Shown here one piece after another: positions 63,103-64,000 of a stretch of 64,000 nucleotides of DNA. The notes below the pieces were generated by a model. It saw only the letters and a list, made by a program, of their open reading frames with translations, did no database searches and was not told the origin of the DNA. The position numbers and the translations under genes were made by a program. Positions within the stretch are counted from its first letter, which is position 1, and each line of letters starts with the position of its first letter. Source of the DNA: Chrysoperla carnea (taxonomy: Eukaryota > Arthropoda > Insecta > Neuroptera > Chrysopidae); assembly GCF_905475395.1 (NCBI RefSeq), contig NC_058340.1, positions 63,652,181-63,716,180 of the forward strand, written 5' to 3'.

Positions 63103-64000
63103 TTACAAAACATCAGAACGCACAGGTTTTATATCTTTTTCATCTTGATTTTCTTTAGATAACAATTGTTGCATTTCGTTTTGTGACGAATCAATTACAT
63201 TCGATGATGATTGAGCAAGATTTTCATGATCTGAAACATTCTCTGCTTGTCTATTATTTTCTTTTGTTACATGATTAAAAACGCTCATTGCCTAGAAACG
63301 AAAATGTGATAAATAGATTGAAGAAAAAATTATTGTTAATTTGACTAAAGTGGTATAACTACGGATCTAGTAATTATAGTAGGGATGTAGTATAAAGTCC
63401 TACTTTAGACGAGGGTGTTGTATCACTCAGGGGGGAAGCAATGTGCCTACTTTTGATTGGCTGCGGCTCTCATTTGCGGGAAATTCAAATAGAACGATAA
63501 TATTTCTCTTCCTCCTGAGTTAAGACTCACCCCACTCGGTTATACTCCATCCCTTTTAAAATATTCCTATATCCATGGGTATAACTTACTTGTGCAACCA
63601 AACTAGATACATCACCAACATTTGATGGTAATATAAGTGTATTATTTGTGCGTGCCATCTTTTGAAATGCATGTACATATTGTTCAGCGACACTTAATGA
63701 TGCAGCGTTTTTTCCATTCACTGATTGTAATGCATTTGCAACAACATTTAAACTGCAGGCTCGCGCTTCAGCAATTTTAAGTATGGCGGTTGCTTCACCT
63801 TTGGCTTTGTTTATTCTTTCCTGTTGTTCAGCCTCTATAAAAAAAAGTTTATTCTAACAATCTAGATTATATTCGATTTGAATATATGGTGGTGTTCCAG
63901 GAATTCAATGGTTTACTCCATTAACTTCATTAGGCTGAAGAATTTTTCATCAAAAAATAAATTGTATTATAAGATTAGCATACCAGAAGCAAGAATTCGA
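63103..64000 (-). CDS. STOML2: Stomatin-like protein 2, mitochondrial (3' part; gene runs off the window)
   Basis: Three exons are visible: 63984-64000 (cut by the window edge), 63590-63834 and 63103-63291. They give the last about 150 residues. STOML2 is an SPFH/prohibitin-family scaffold on the inner mitochondrial membrane that organises cardiolipin-rich domains and the SPY protease complex. Recognised by RILASEAEQQERINKAKGEA, AILKIAEARACSLNVVANAL, AASLSVAEQYVHAFQKMART and NNTLILPSNVGDVSSLVAQA, the conserved coiled-coil and C-terminal blocks of the family. The extreme C-terminus (from about MSVFNHVTKEN) is a variable polar tail, rich in Gln, Ser and Asn. The catalytic-like SPFH core lies outside the window. 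Phases agree across the visible exons. Confidence 0.95.

Noticed and set aside
1-64000. Virus-derived or LTR elements
   Set aside because: No long terminal direct repeats, reverse transcriptase, integrase, capsid or envelope motifs were recognised in either strand.

Overview
The window is a piece of an insect nuclear chromosome. It is strongly AT-rich throughout. Its genes are split by GT..AG introns of about 60 to 1,400 bases (2.5 kb at most), and it carries two insect-type nicotinic acetylcholine receptor alpha subunits side by side. The insect order cannot be settled from the sequence alone. Intron phases and lengths close exactly for every complete gene model given here, so the exon boundaries are well supported.

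Layout. 1-15,102 is gene-poor: it holds a tRNA-Gly-like relic framed by short inverted repeats, foldback and other interspersed repeats, and a tandem duplication broken by a repeat insertion. 15,103-24,879 (+) is an 11-exon SLC26 anion transporter of the prestin/sulfate-permease family. 24,880-28,287 is intergenic, with satellite-like 300-320 bp repeats and a SINE fragment. 28,288-31,807 (+) is a 7-exon gene of uncertain identity whose N-terminal half resembles a divergent RhoGAP domain. 35,144-37,869 (+) is nAChR alpha1 and 45,884-41,132 (-) is nAChR alpha2, tail to tail. 51,293-47,028 (-) is the axonemal dynein intermediate chain DNAI2. 51,824-51,609 (-) is a possible 71-residue membrane protein. 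55,703-51,907 (-) is a 3-exon gene with weak resemblance to the centriolar protein TEDC2. It is head to head with MAIP1 (55,910-57,851, +), a mitochondrial m-AAA protease partner. 60,347-62,421 (+) is maspardin (SPG21), and 63,103 to the right edge (-) is the 3' part of STOML2, tail to tail with SPG21.

No bacterial-style operon, CRISPR or virus-derived element was recognised. The genes are ordinary conserved insect genes. Two functional neighbourhoods stand out: the alpha1/alpha2 receptor pair, which fits the nAChR cluster known from other insects, and DNAI2 next to the TEDC2-like gene, a possible cilium/sperm-tail pair. MAIP1 and STOML2 both act on mitochondrial inner-membrane proteases but are about 5 kb apart and transcribed separately.

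The unusual material is non-coding: an almost perfect 125 bp-arm inverted repeat inside an intron, a 42 bp-arm hairpin between the two receptor genes, two near-identical TA-flanked 578-579 bp MITEs in introns of adjacent genes, a repeat whose insertion into a tandem duplication shows its ends, and several satellite-like repeat families spread through introns.
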